A model generated the notes under the pieces. It ran no database searches and was not told the origin of the DNA. It saw only the letters and a list, made by a program, of their open reading frames with translations. Positions 21,516 through 30,379 of a DNA stretch of 33,892 bases are shown piece by piece. Position 1 is the first letter of the stretch, and every line of letters starts with the position of its first letter. The position numbers were made by a program, and so were the translations under genes. Origin of the DNA: Chara braunii (Eukaryota; Streptophyta; Charophyceae; Charales; Characeae); NCBI GenBank assembly GCA_003427395.1, contig BFEA01000636.1, positions 143,243 to 177,134 of the forward strand. Direction: 5' to 3'.

Positions 21516-22108
21516 GCGCAGCACTCTGGCTCAGCGCTCTGCCCTTCCCAATAGTGCACAAGTGCACCAGCACTTCCACACTTCATGCGAATGAGCATTC
21601 TGCCCGAATGAGAGGCTGGCAAGTCCTAATATAGCCTTCGATCTTTATTTTGGCTGTCCTAGCCTCTGCTACAAATGGTTCACCTCGGCCTGGTACCACA
21701 TGCCCAGGGCCTGTCTGCTTCCGAATATCAGGGCCTGGTACTTTCCCGATTTTCCAATGGTGTGCTGCTGCCTGGGCCTGAGCGTCACGACTTTTCACTT
21801 GTGAACATGACTTTTGACTGTACTTGTGAACATGACTTTTGACTGTGGACTGTGACTCCTGCCTCTGGGACACGACTCTTACCTGGGAAAGTGTCCTTTG
21901 CATGTGGAATGTGACTTTTCAGTATGACTGTTTAGTTTGAGACGTGATTTTCACCCCTGGGATGTGACTGTTCATCGGGTGCCAGTTGGATTTGACCTCT
22001 AAGGTACCCGATTGCGACTTCTCTAAAATTGACCGACTTAGCCTCTCTGGAACTGAAACCTTGACCCTGTATTTTGAGTTTGGGGTCTGAATCGTCGAAG
22101 GCCTTTCA
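21009..22108 (-). mobile_element. 3' LTR of the chromovirus
   Basis: This is homologous over its full length to 28295-29381. It contains a CT microsatellite (21450-21513), shorter than in the other LTR. It also has a 25-bp tandem duplication (21797-21821 and 21822-21846) that is absent from the other LTR and must have arisen after insertion. A string of TGACTTTT/TGTGACT motifs lies at 21785-21985. The first three bases on the minus strand (TGA, 22108-22106) also serve as the stop codon of pol. Confidence 0.95.
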
Positions 22109-22891
22109 TTCTCGCCGGCCTAATTTCGAGGTCCATCTGTCAATTATATTAATTCCTTCTCTAGCTCTTTCATAATAAGACACAATATGCAGTGCTGTTT
22201 CAATCAGTCCGTCTCTTGTAAACCAGCGATCCTTAGATGGTTCCTGATATGCAAATCTAACCTTATATTGTCGCTGTGGTCTACCCTTGCGCCCAGATCT
22301 GTAAACATCGTCCCCAACAATTCTGTCTATGTCATATTTCCCATTCATGTGAGGGGGAATCATCGATCTACGAGTAGGAAATAGCTCATTAGTAAAGCAA
22401 GGTAGAAGCTTGGAAGCATGAAACACCGGATAAGTGTGCAAATGTGGAGGAATCTCAACAACATAGGAAGGACCATCCACATCACCAATCACATCTAAGA
22501 TCTGCCACGGTCCTCTATAGGCAGGCAATAGTTTCTGGGAGATGTTCTCCTCAGGGAGTAATTCCTTTGACCTTACCCAGACTAAATCTCCCACAACAAA
22601 CTGCGAGGGTCTACGATGCTTATTCGCTTGCTCGATCATCTGATGCTGCGGTTTAACTACATTCTCCTTGACTTTTTCAGTATCTTTCTGATACTGCACA
22701 GCAAATTCCCTAGTTCCCGGTGGAAGCCTCTGTATTCGATCAGGATTTAGAGAGTCTATGGGTCTACGAGGGCGCCATCCCAAATGCAATTCGGTGGGTG
22801 TTCTGGAAGTAGACAGATGTACAGAATTGTTAAGGGCACTAGCAACTTTTGGCAGCTCATCCCAGTCCATCTGATCTGGTCGGATGTACAT
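22106..22891 (-). pseudogene. pol: Integrase C-terminus with chromodomain
   Basis: This 261-codon frame is in phase with the integrase core, one stop away. Residues 20-40 are the NNSVH.ST..TP.EL..G.RPR block. About 95-165 form the GPY/F module (VGDLVWVRS, AYRGPWQILDVIG, PPHLHTYPVFHASKLLP). Residues about 186-243 form a chromodomain (YDIDRIVGDDVYRSGR, QYKVRFAYQEPSKDRWF, then HIVSYYERAR), with aromatic residues at places typical of group II chromodomains. Chromodomains can direct integration to marked chromatin. The stop codon TGA (22106-22108) is the first three bases of the 3' LTR. Confidence 0.9.
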
Positions 22892-22903
22892 TCGCAGTGT
22901 CTG

Positions 22904-23505
22904 CTACAACAACTTGTTCATCTGCTCGGTCTGTCCGTTACTCTCAGGATGTCTGCCTGAGGACATAGTCAACTTGGATCCATAGACTCTCATGAGTTGC
23001 TGCCGTTGTTCACCTGTGAACCGAGTACTTATGTCACTAACAATGGTTAAGGGATGCCTGAAATCCTTTACCCAATGATTAAAGAATTCTCGAATTACCA
23101 AATCCGTTCTGGCTTCAGCAGGAAGTGGAGCAAAAACAACAAATTTACTAAATCGTTCTACCACAACCATAACCTGACTCTTACCATTTCTGCTTTTGAT
23201 CTTAGCGTCCATAAAATCTATAGACACGGAATCCCCGGGTCCTAACCGTATACGCAGCAGTTTGACCAATCCAAGGGGAGGTTGTGTGGAACTCTTGTTC
23301 CTTTGACATACCTGACAGCCTTGCACATCGGAAATGCAGTCATGCTTCACTCCCGGCCACGTCTAGGAGTACGAGGTTTGCATAAGTCTTTCTCCATCCG
23401 AGGTGCCCCGGTGTCATGGTTTTCCCCAAGTAAAATGCTGCGAACTTCTTCGCTGTCCGTGACGCATAACCGATCATGGACGTCTGTTTTCTCAAACAGC
23501 GATCC
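22904..23505 (-). pseudogene. pol: Integrase: zinc finger and DDE core
   Basis: The N-terminal H2C2 zinc finger is split over frames (HDTG, then GHLGWRKTY in another frame, then WPGVKHDC, and CQVCQRNKS), all between 23300 and 23445. The DDE core in the 148-codon frame (22904-23350) is clean: SIDFMD (first Asp), TIVSD (second Asp) and NGQTEQMNKLL (Glu). Counting gives 35 residues between the second Asp and Glu, the normal DD35E spacing. The frame ends at TAG (22904-22906); after it the sequence continues in frame as QTLRMYIRPDQ. The integrase core may be chemically competent but is not joined to a full polyprotein. Confidence 0.9.
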
Positions 23506-24062
23506 CTACGCTACCCTATAGTCCGGGACTTCGTGTGGTGCAGTCTGCACCTTGCCAATCAGCTGGCTATAGACTGGATCACTTGCATATGCATACTTAA
23601 TTTTCTCTTGCAGTTCGGTGCTTGCATTTATATGCGTCACAATGGCACCGAAAAAGTCTGATCTCCGACTTAGAGCATCGACGACTACGTTATACTTCCC
23701 CTCGGCTGGATTCAACTCGAAGTAAAATTGATCAATCTCAGCCGCCCACCTAGTCAGTTTAGGTGTCATACGGGCCTGCGTCTTAAGCCAGTGAAGTGTC
23801 TCATGATCAGAGTACACCTTAAAGTGGCGTCCTAGTAGATAGTGTCGCCAATGACTCAGAGCTTCATGGAGAGCAAACAACTCTCTTTCGTAAGTGGAAG
23901 CAGTGACTTTCTCACTAGGCAGTCGACAGGACGTATATTCTACTGGCCTGTACCCCTTGCCATCATCTTACTAGAGTACAGTCCATATGCCATATTGACT
24001 GGCGTCAGTTGTCAATACGAAAGGCAAAGATGGATCTGCAACTTTTAACACCGGATAGTTAA
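23506..24062 (-). pseudogene. pol: Gypsy RNase H domain
   Basis: After the RT frame ends at GIKSEDA, the sequence jumps directly to LINYPVLKVADPSLPF. The usual connection segment of some 65-75 residues (FLG..GYYR.FI block) is missing. RNase H itself keeps its acidic residues: TTDASQYGI (first Asp), TYERELFALHEAL (Glu), VYSDHETL (second Asp) and NVVVDALSRRSD (last Asp). Two adjacent stops, TAG TAA (23968-23973), follow the first strand where glutamines are usual. The frame ends at TAG, 23506. Confidence 0.88.
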
Positions 24063-24790
24063 TCAAGCGTCTTCCGATTTAATCCCATCACCATCAACCA
24101 CATGCCCAAGGTACAAAACCTGACGCTTCGCCCATTCACACTTCTCAGGGTTAATCTTAAAGTTGCTTTCTCGCAACTTACTTAGCACAAGTCGAAAATG
24201 CTCATTGTATTCACTCAAACTCTTACTAAAAGTCAGAATACCATCCAAGTAGACAACGACAAATTTATCAAGCCAATCACGAAACAAGTCATTCATACAT
24301 CGTTGGAAAGTTGCATGCGCGCTAGTTAGACCAAACGGCATTACGACAAACTCGTAGTGTTCGTACCTAGTCCGGAAAACCGTCTTATGCTGGTCTTCTG
24401 GCGCTACCTCAATCTGATGGTAGCCAAACCTGAAGTTGATTTCCGAGTACTTGCAACCTTGCACCCTATCAAAACAGGTCGTTTATCCTAGGCAATGGTT
24501 CTGCATTTTTCACAGTTATAGCATTGAGTCCCCTGTAGTCTATGCACATGCGCAGTTTGCCGCCCTTCTTTGGCACAAACAGTACCGGGGCACCGAACGG
24601 TGAAGAACTTGGTCTAATCCACCCCTTCTCTAACAACTCATGTAACTGCTTCCGTAGTTCGTCCAGCTCTTAAGGAGACATTTTATAAATCGGGCCCTTG
24701 GGTATCTTGCTACCGCATTCAAGATCGATCCGGTGCTTGGTCTCTCTCACACCACTCCACTCAGGGCTTCTCCCACATCTGCAAATTCAC
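24063..24790 (-). pseudogene. pol: Ty3/gypsy reverse transcriptase, active site lost
   Basis: The N-terminal part (24480-24740) reads TKHRIDLECGSKIPKGPIYK, then [20 protein letters not shown] and [15 protein letters not shown], with a TAA after MSP (about 24671) and a one-base insertion in the A4 run at 24471-24474 that shifts the frame. The 133-codon frame that follows (24063-24464) holds YSEINFRFGYHQIEV. Its motif A Asp is Asn (AAC, 24435-24437). Then comes VMPFGLTSAHATFQRCMND, and YLDG where YLDD is expected (Gly codon 24240-24242). It ends with YLGHVVDGDGIK. Two of three catalytic aspartates are gone. Confidence 0.92.
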
Positions 24791-24902
24791 TCAGCAATTT
24801 TTGTATTTCAGGAGGAACAGGTTCCACCTTTCTTTCTTCTTCACTCACCGGGCCCACAGACGCAACAAATATCTGGTCCGCAAGGCCGTTCTTGGACACA
24901 TG

Positions 24903-25335
24903 TTAGGCAAATGGAGGGGCACTCATGCAACAATGGGCTAAGTTAGTCTCTGCACCGGACGCATGGAACGAACATACCTTCTTTTTCCCACCTTTGGGAC
25001 CGGGGAGATAACACTCATGCTCACCCAATTTGATGTCTGCATCCACGACTTCGCCCCAGTCAATTCCTAATATCAAGTCAAAGGGGGGACTTTCCTCCAC
25101 TAAGAGTGTCAAGGAGTGCAGAATACGTTCCGCCTTACCCCTTGCCTCCAACCGGAAGTATGCCCTAGCCCCCTCGACATAGCTGTCCACAATCATCTCT
25201 TTATTATCAACTAACTTACTTTCAACGGGTTGTTCGAACTTCTGAACCTTAAGCCCTAACCGCAACTTCTGCAAACCTTTCTTACTGATATAGCTGCGTG
25301 TTGACCCACTGTCCACTAGTGCGGCAACTCTAACG
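24903..25335 (-). pseudogene. pro: Retropepsin-like aspartic protease
   Basis: The frame has ALVDSGSTRSYIS (25285-25325), the D-[ST]-G catalytic motif of retroviral-type proteases in its usual hydrophobic setting. About 70 residues later comes FDLILGIDW, the conserved second-half ILG.DW motif. Both motifs look intact, making this the best-preserved enzyme of the element. The protease would process gag-pol. The frame opens without its own start, as expected for a polyprotein domain, and stops at 24903 in a linker before RT. Confidence 0.85.
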
Positions 25336-25590
25336 CCTGTTATCTCTACATCTGCAATTATTAGTTGTCCTTTTCTCTTCTCATCTCAGCCCAAGCGTGG
25401 CGACGAGTGATCAGTTCATCACCTATGCTTGCGAGGGAACCACCTAGAGAGGTCCTGACACAAGCAACCTCCGGACAACTAGCTAGGTGGGGGCCTTTTG
25501 CCGTCTTAGTCTCTACCATTGGGATCTTTGGATGGGAGGATAACAGTCTGCTTGCATTCCGAGTCCCTGTAGAGGCAACTAATACCTCTA

Positions 25591-26130
25591 TTGGTTGTTT
25601 CCTTTTGGGTACCTATATTTAGGACAACAAGGAACAATGTGGTCGGGGTCACCACATTTAAAACGTTGTCCACCGACCTTCCTCTCTTCCTAAGTTTTTT
25701 CATTTATCCCCATCTGCTCCCACAGTTTGCCTATGGGAATTTTGGGATGGGCTGGATACGGTCGCCCGTAACTACCTCTACCTCTACCGCCTGTGGAGTT
25801 GGAACCTCTACCACCTTGCGAGGGACCATTTCCCCTTCTTCCCACGTAGTAGCTTCCTTCGCCACTACCCCTCTGCCAGTGGGTCCTCTCCCTCCACCAC
25901 GGCCGCGACCTCCTCTTCCTCTTCCACGGCCTCTTCCTCCTTATGGCCCTCCCCCACGGGCTGCGACATACACATAGTCCCCCCCCAAGGCTAAGTGACT
26001 ATTGCTATCTTCTTCCAATCCATAATCTATCTGGTCATAAGGGAGTGATTCTATTCCTCCTCCTTCAAAGGTGACTAGAAGGTTTTCTTTTCCTACTATA
26101 CTACCTGAGATTGTCCGGTCTTTCCATTTC
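25591..26130 (-). pseudogene. gag: gag tail: RGG-rich region and defective zinc knuckle
   Basis: TFEGGGIESLPYDQIDYGLE and GGDYVYVAARGGG (26120-25970) match the plus-strand gag at 510-640. A TAA then interrupts, and an Arg/Gly-rich stretch follows in shifting frames (25750-25970). The zinc knuckle reads FKCGDPDHIVPCC (25620-25662). The first cysteine position is Arg (CGT at 25663-25665, one base from TGT), so only three of four ligands remain. A TAG follows a few residues later (NNQ, then stop). Confidence 0.75.
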
Positions 26131-27284
26131 TTACCGGCCTGTAGGTCCTTTCAATAGTGGTAGTATTGTGCCTCCTATAGACAACCAGCATGATCCACTG
26201 CAATCTTGCTGAACTTCTCGTAGGTTATTCCCTCTTCCTTTGTTCAGGAATATAGTTGTTTTCAGGGGTTGTGGAACTGTTCTTGCAAAGTTATTCAGTA
26301 TTTGTGTAGGCGTCATTCCAGGGTCCGGGCATTGCAGCAATTCGTCTATCGTGTTGACACACTCTTGCATTTGCGGTCACTAATGTTTAGAATCAAGGAT
26401 TCCGTCCTACGACCCAAGTTCTTAGCCTCAAATCTCTCCCTAATGGCCCTGAAGAAATCTTCAATACGTGTTTGCTACAAGTATTGGACCATGGAAACAC
26501 AACCAGTCTCTTTCATCAAAGAGATGGCAAAGCTAATAGCATCCCCTGCCATACAAGAGCTTACCATTAATACGCGGTCCATATAAGAAATCTTTTGTGC
26601 GTATAAGTACGCATCGATAGCTGCTTCCCAGTGGAAGATGCTTTCTTTCTTTTTCCCTGTATACGTTCATGACAGTTTCACCTTCATTTTCTGCCTGGAC
26701 TCCTCCGCTTTGTTGTCCCCTTCCTTCTTGGGACCCTTCTTCTTCTTATCTCCATCATCACCATTGTCGCCTCCATCTCCTCCCCCCACACCAATCTTCA
26801 ATTGCTTTAACACGGTGGGGTCTTTAAGTCTCTGGCAGACAACTTCATCTAACAACTCCACATAATTGCGGACTCGCGAGTCAATCTATGGCGAGGCATT
26901 ATTCAAGAAATTGTTCCAAGTATCCGCGAACTCCTCGTGTTGTGCCTCTACTTTGTTAACGGTTGGATGAAGTACAGCGACCTGATCATTGGTATGGAGG
27001 AGGGTGTTAGTGAGGAGGGTGAGTTTGTCTTCTATTGCAAGCTCCTTCCCTTTTCGCTCCTACAGCAACTTCCACAATCTTTCCCCTTCCTCTTTCATCT
27101 TCTTCTTTTCATCAAACACTTTTCTCCTCTCTAACAGCATGCGGTTATGCAAGTTTGCCCTTCTCTCCTCCACCAAGAATCGTTTTTCTGCCTCATCCTT
27201 TACTTCCGACAATAGTTTGAGGAAATCTTCCTTCTCCTCCTCACTCTCTGCTGGCAGCTCCTCTCGAAACCCGAATTGGCTTAG
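26131..27284 (-). pseudogene. gag: gag central (capsid) region, broken by stops
   Basis: This continues gag. A Gly/Asp/Lys-rich linker (26667-26861) follows VELLDEVVCQRLKDPTVLKQ. Then TYTGKKKESIFHWEAAIDAY and DRVLMVSSCMAGDAISFAIS (about 26500-26665) form the usual gag start (F.G....FHWE..IDAYL). A TAG follows (QYL, then stop, about 26488). QTRIEDFFRAIRERFEAKN and LNISDRKCKSVS follow, then a frameshift, and then ECVNTIDELLQCPDPG (26131-26370). These last blocks match the plus-strand gag at 75-486. At least two stops and two frameshifts are present. Confidence 0.8.
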
Positions 27285-27767
27285 TCAGTCCATTGCTTCT
27301 AGTTGGAGCATCCGAATGCCGCCCATTTGACTGCTCTCAGCTTGTTCTTGTCGCGGTTGGCCTCTTCTTCTTTCCAACTTCTCTCCATCTTCCTCCTCTT
27401 CTTCCTTCTCTTCTATGGCCTTCAACTCCTCCATCGTCCTTCTCTCTTTTTCTTTCATGGCCCTCTCCTTCTCCCGAACCTCCTTCTCCATTTGATGTTT
27501 TTTTTCTTGCAACTTCTTCTTCGGTTCCTCCTCCTTTTTCTTTATCTTTTCTTCTTTCTCTTTTCTTTTCTTTGCTAGCCGGCGGTCTATTTCTGCCTGC
27601 TCCTCGGCTGAATGTACCTGCGTTGGTTTCCCAGATCTCAACGTTGTGTAGCAGACAGAGGTACGTTGGAAGCCAAGAGGAAAGAGAAACCATAACAACG
27701 GGGCCCAAAGTACAAACATGGCCAGAATCGAGAACATAGAGTAATCATCCATGGCGGCAAAGGGCAC
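27285..27767 (-). pseudogene. gag: gag N-terminal charged coiled coil
   Basis: This 160-codon frame starts with a hydrophobic stretch (MFSILAMFVLWAPLLWFLF, about residues 11-30) and then becomes a long Lys/Glu-rich helix (residues about 55-140, EKEEKIKKKEEE, EKEVREKERAMKEKE), a strong coiled coil. From memory, such charged N termini occur in gag of some plant chromoviruses. The homologous start may be after the hydrophobic part (RSGKPTQVHSAEEQAEIDRR). The frame stops at TGA (27285), but the sequence continues in the same style (SQFGFREELPAESEEEKEDF), so that stop is probably a mutation. Confidence 0.7.
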
Positions 27768-27893
27768 AGGTAAGCAGCCTCCCCCCCCTCACCACGTAGA
27801 CTAACCTCTTCTAACTCTACTTAACACTTCACCTGGAGTGGGTCTGACTCCTTGCAATGTCTACTGCCTTTTTTTTCCCCTGCGCCGGACTGT

Positions 27894-27912
27894 ATATATA
27901 TACTGTTTGTGA

Positions 27913-27945
<33 letters not shown>
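27894..27945. repeat. (AT)n microsatellite in the element leader
   Basis: A TA tract of about 32 bases (27914-27945), with a shorter one just before it, lies between the primer binding site and gag. It is self-complementary. A minus-strand leader frame (27968-28192) has no support as a gene. Confidence 0.8.
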
Positions 27946-27947
<2 letters not shown>

Positions 27948-28276
27948 TGACACTGACTGAACACGACTCAACCAGTCGTGTACAAGACTTGGACTAGCCC
28001 AGCAGCAGCAACATCGGAATATGGAAGGTACCAATCACCAAGACACTCAAGCAAGCAATACATGCTTAGGGGGCGATGCACTTCACTCAGTAACGTTCCG
28101 TTGGTGAAGCTCCTCGTTAGGTCCAGCGCAACAATGACAGGTATGTGATCACCAATCCCTAGCCCTTTCTTCTTCGGCTTGACCTTTCCCACCTTTCTGT
28201 CAGATCTCCCACTCTCTTATCCTTCTACTCACCAGTCTTAATCGTTGTCAGCGATGTTCATTGGATGCAGCGAGCT

Positions 28277-28291
28277 ATGGCTCCGATACCA
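28277..28291 (-). promoter_or_regulatory. Primer binding site, initiator-Met tRNA type
   Basis: On the minus strand, three bases after the 5' LTR, the sequence is TGGTATCGGAGCCAT. It is complementary to the 3' end of plant initiator methionine tRNA except for one base (usual TGGTATCAGAGC). This fixes element orientation and the LTR inner edge. Confidence 0.85.
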
Positions 28292-28294
28292 GTT

Positions 28295-28732
28295 TGCTAT
28301 GAGCCACAGTTCATCACCAAAGAGTGTACAAATAAACATGCATCAAACACAAATGAGATGACACAAATTCCACATTGGATGCCAGAAAGTCGAAAACCAG
28401 ATAACGCAGCTTATGAATTCCAACAAATTATCACAAGAGCAATAAGAGTTCAAGTCACCAGCGCTCATCAGCGCATGCAAAGGTAACCAGTAGTCAACGA
28501 TAAGTCTCAGGTGGGTATCTCTTTCCAGCTCTTCTTCTCTCTTTCTCTCTTACTATTTTTTTTTTTTAGCTATGTCCTCGTGACGTCCACTCTCCCTACA
28601 TGCATGCACACTCACTACTATTACTCAAGGATCTACTCTGGATACACCCACTGCTATGCCTACTATCTGCCACTAGCTAGTACTAAAACTTTGCACTGAC
28701 GCAACTATGGCTGCCTTCTTCCTTCCAGCGCT

Positions 28733-28814
<82 letters not shown>

Positions 28815-29381
28815 GCGCAGCACTCTGGCTCAGCGCTCTGCCCTTCCCAATAGCGCAGAAGTGCACCAGCACTTCTACACTTCACGCGAATAAGCATTCT
28901 GCCCGAATGAGAGGCTGGCAAGTCCTAATATTGCCTTCGATCTTCATTTTGGGTGTCCTAGCCTCTGCTACAAATGGTTCACCTCGGCCTGGTACCACAT
29001 GCCCAGGGCCTGTCTGCTTCCGAACATCAGGGCCTGGTACTTTCCCAATTTTCCAATGGTGTGCTGCTGCCTGGGCCTGAGAGTCACGACTTTCACTTGT
29101 GAACATGACTTTTGACTGTGGACTGTGACCCCTGCCTCTGGGACACGACGCTTACCTTAGCAAGTGTCCTTTGCTTTTGGAATGTGACTTTTCAGTATAA
29201 CTCTTTAGTTTGAGACGTGACTTTCACCCCTGGGATGTGACTGTTCATCGGGTGCCAGTTGGATTTGACCTCTAAGGTACCCGATTGTGACTTCTCCGAA
29301 ATTGACCAACTTAGCCGCCCTGGAACTGAAACCTTGACCTTGTATTTCGAGTTTGGGGTCTGAATCGTGGAAGGCCTTTCA
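28295..29381 (-). mobile_element. 5' LTR of the chromovirus
   Basis: This is the partner of 21009-22108. The CT microsatellite is 78 bases long (28735-28812). On the minus strand it begins TGAAAGGCC and ends in the TCATAGCA segment before the primer binding site. It should carry the element's promoter, but no convincing TATA box was found (GGCAATATTAGG near 28930 is the best). Confidence 0.95.
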
Positions 29382-29385
29382 TAAA
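29382..29385. repeat. Right target-site duplication TAAA
   Basis: Partner of 21005-21008. The TG/CA LTR ends fall exactly inside both copies. Confidence 0.6.
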
Positions 29386-30023
29386 GACCAATGCTCCATC
29401 TATTGGTGGGGAGCTGCACCTGCTCAAAAACGGGTCCAACATCTCACAATACATGAAGTACATGAAATTAAAAAGAAATATAGGAATGCAGATTAAAATA
29501 AGAACTTGAACTTTGGAGGGAAGCATGTGTCTTCACCCCCTAAAGGGCTCCTGATCTACCTCTCTTTTCAAGCAGATTCCTCCTTCAACAGGAGAGACTA
29601 TCCCCTAATCATTCAAACCCTTTCAACCTTTTCTTATTACTCGTAACCAAACCAGGGTCTGGGTGCCTTACACAAGTCTGAGGGAGGAAAGGGGTCTGGG
29701 AATTATGAAAGGGGACATAAACTACATAAAGATACTGCAGGATCAATCGTAGTCCAATCATTAAATTCAAGCCGGTAATCCCTGAATACTTCTTCGTGAT
29801 CCAGCCTGTCCCTTCCCACTTAACCTGGCCCAACTTTCGCCGTTGGGTTCCCCCTAGCCAGCATTGATTGAATTCTTGAATGTGTTGAAGGATTTCTTTT
29901 CGCGACGATAAGAATTGAGTGTTTTCCTTAACTTTCTCACATTTAGTAGCAATCTGTATTTTTATATGTCACTGAATTCCGGACCATCCAATCGAGCGCC
30001 TTCCATCTCATAAATACACCTCC
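29386..30023 (-). mobile_element. 3' part of the outer LINE
   Basis: This carries a coding remnant on the minus strand (CEKVKENTQFL, then HIQEFNQCWLGG, about 29870-29950) homologous to the inner LINE (WEKVKEKLVTLHTKTE, HIQQFSKDWLGG, about 31155-31245). It ends with a 46-bp box (29393-29438) that differs at about five positions from 30476-30521. The long stretch between is 3' untranslated sequence shared weakly with 30540-30790. It ends at the LTR element's target duplication. Confidence 0.7.
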
Positions 30024-30379
30024 TCAACCAGATAGCCGATAGAACAACCCTCCTTCCATGAATGTACAAATTATGTCAAACTTCATTAATGGTGTCTGGA
30101 AATCAAGATTCCGGAAGGAGGGTCCTACAGTCCCATGGCCACTGGAGTGCAGTACCCAGGTGTGACCAAATATGATACTACCATCTCCAGAACCAAATGG
30201 CTTTAGGGCACTGGAGGAAGATATGCTCAATTGTCTCTGGGATTAACCTAGATGGAAAAGCCGACTTACGTAACTTATACCAGGGAAAAGCCACACCCCC
30301 TTGTTCCAATGTAGTCCTGTCTATAAGCCAGTCATTCGTAGGTAAAGACCTATGTCCTATTTGCCATTGAAGTGAAGCC
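30024..30379 (-). pseudogene. Outer LINE ORF2: zinc-binding C-terminal (zf-RVT) segment
   Basis: The minus strand reads ASLQWQIGHRSLPTND, then ETIEHIFLQCPKAIWFW. This is the zf-RVT pattern at the end of plant LINE ORF2 (LPTN.RL, then E.EHLF..CP.A...W). The first C-X2-C pair expected between them is not present as such (the LEQGGVAFPWYKLRK region), so zinc binding may be lost. The fragment begins right after the inner LINE's poly-A, in the middle of the domain. A stop follows at the end of the tryptophan-rich block. Confidence 0.75.

Larger units (their letters stand above)
21009..29381 (-). mobile_element. Complete but defective Ty3/gypsy chromovirus
   Basis: The element is 8373 bp on the minus strand. 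The LTRs are 21009-22108 and 28295-29381; both begin TG and end CA. A 4-bp direct repeat TAAA flanks it (21005-21008 and 29382-29385). The internal order is primer binding site, leader with an AT microsatellite, gag, zinc knuckle, protease, RT, RNase H, integrase and chromodomain, which is the Ty3/gypsy order (chromovirus, Metaviridae). All domains are present, but stops, frameshifts, one internal deletion and lost catalytic residues show it cannot work alone. In a hand comparison of 207 bases the two LTRs differ at about 12 positions (about 6 percent), so it is not a recent insertion. Confidence 0.93.
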
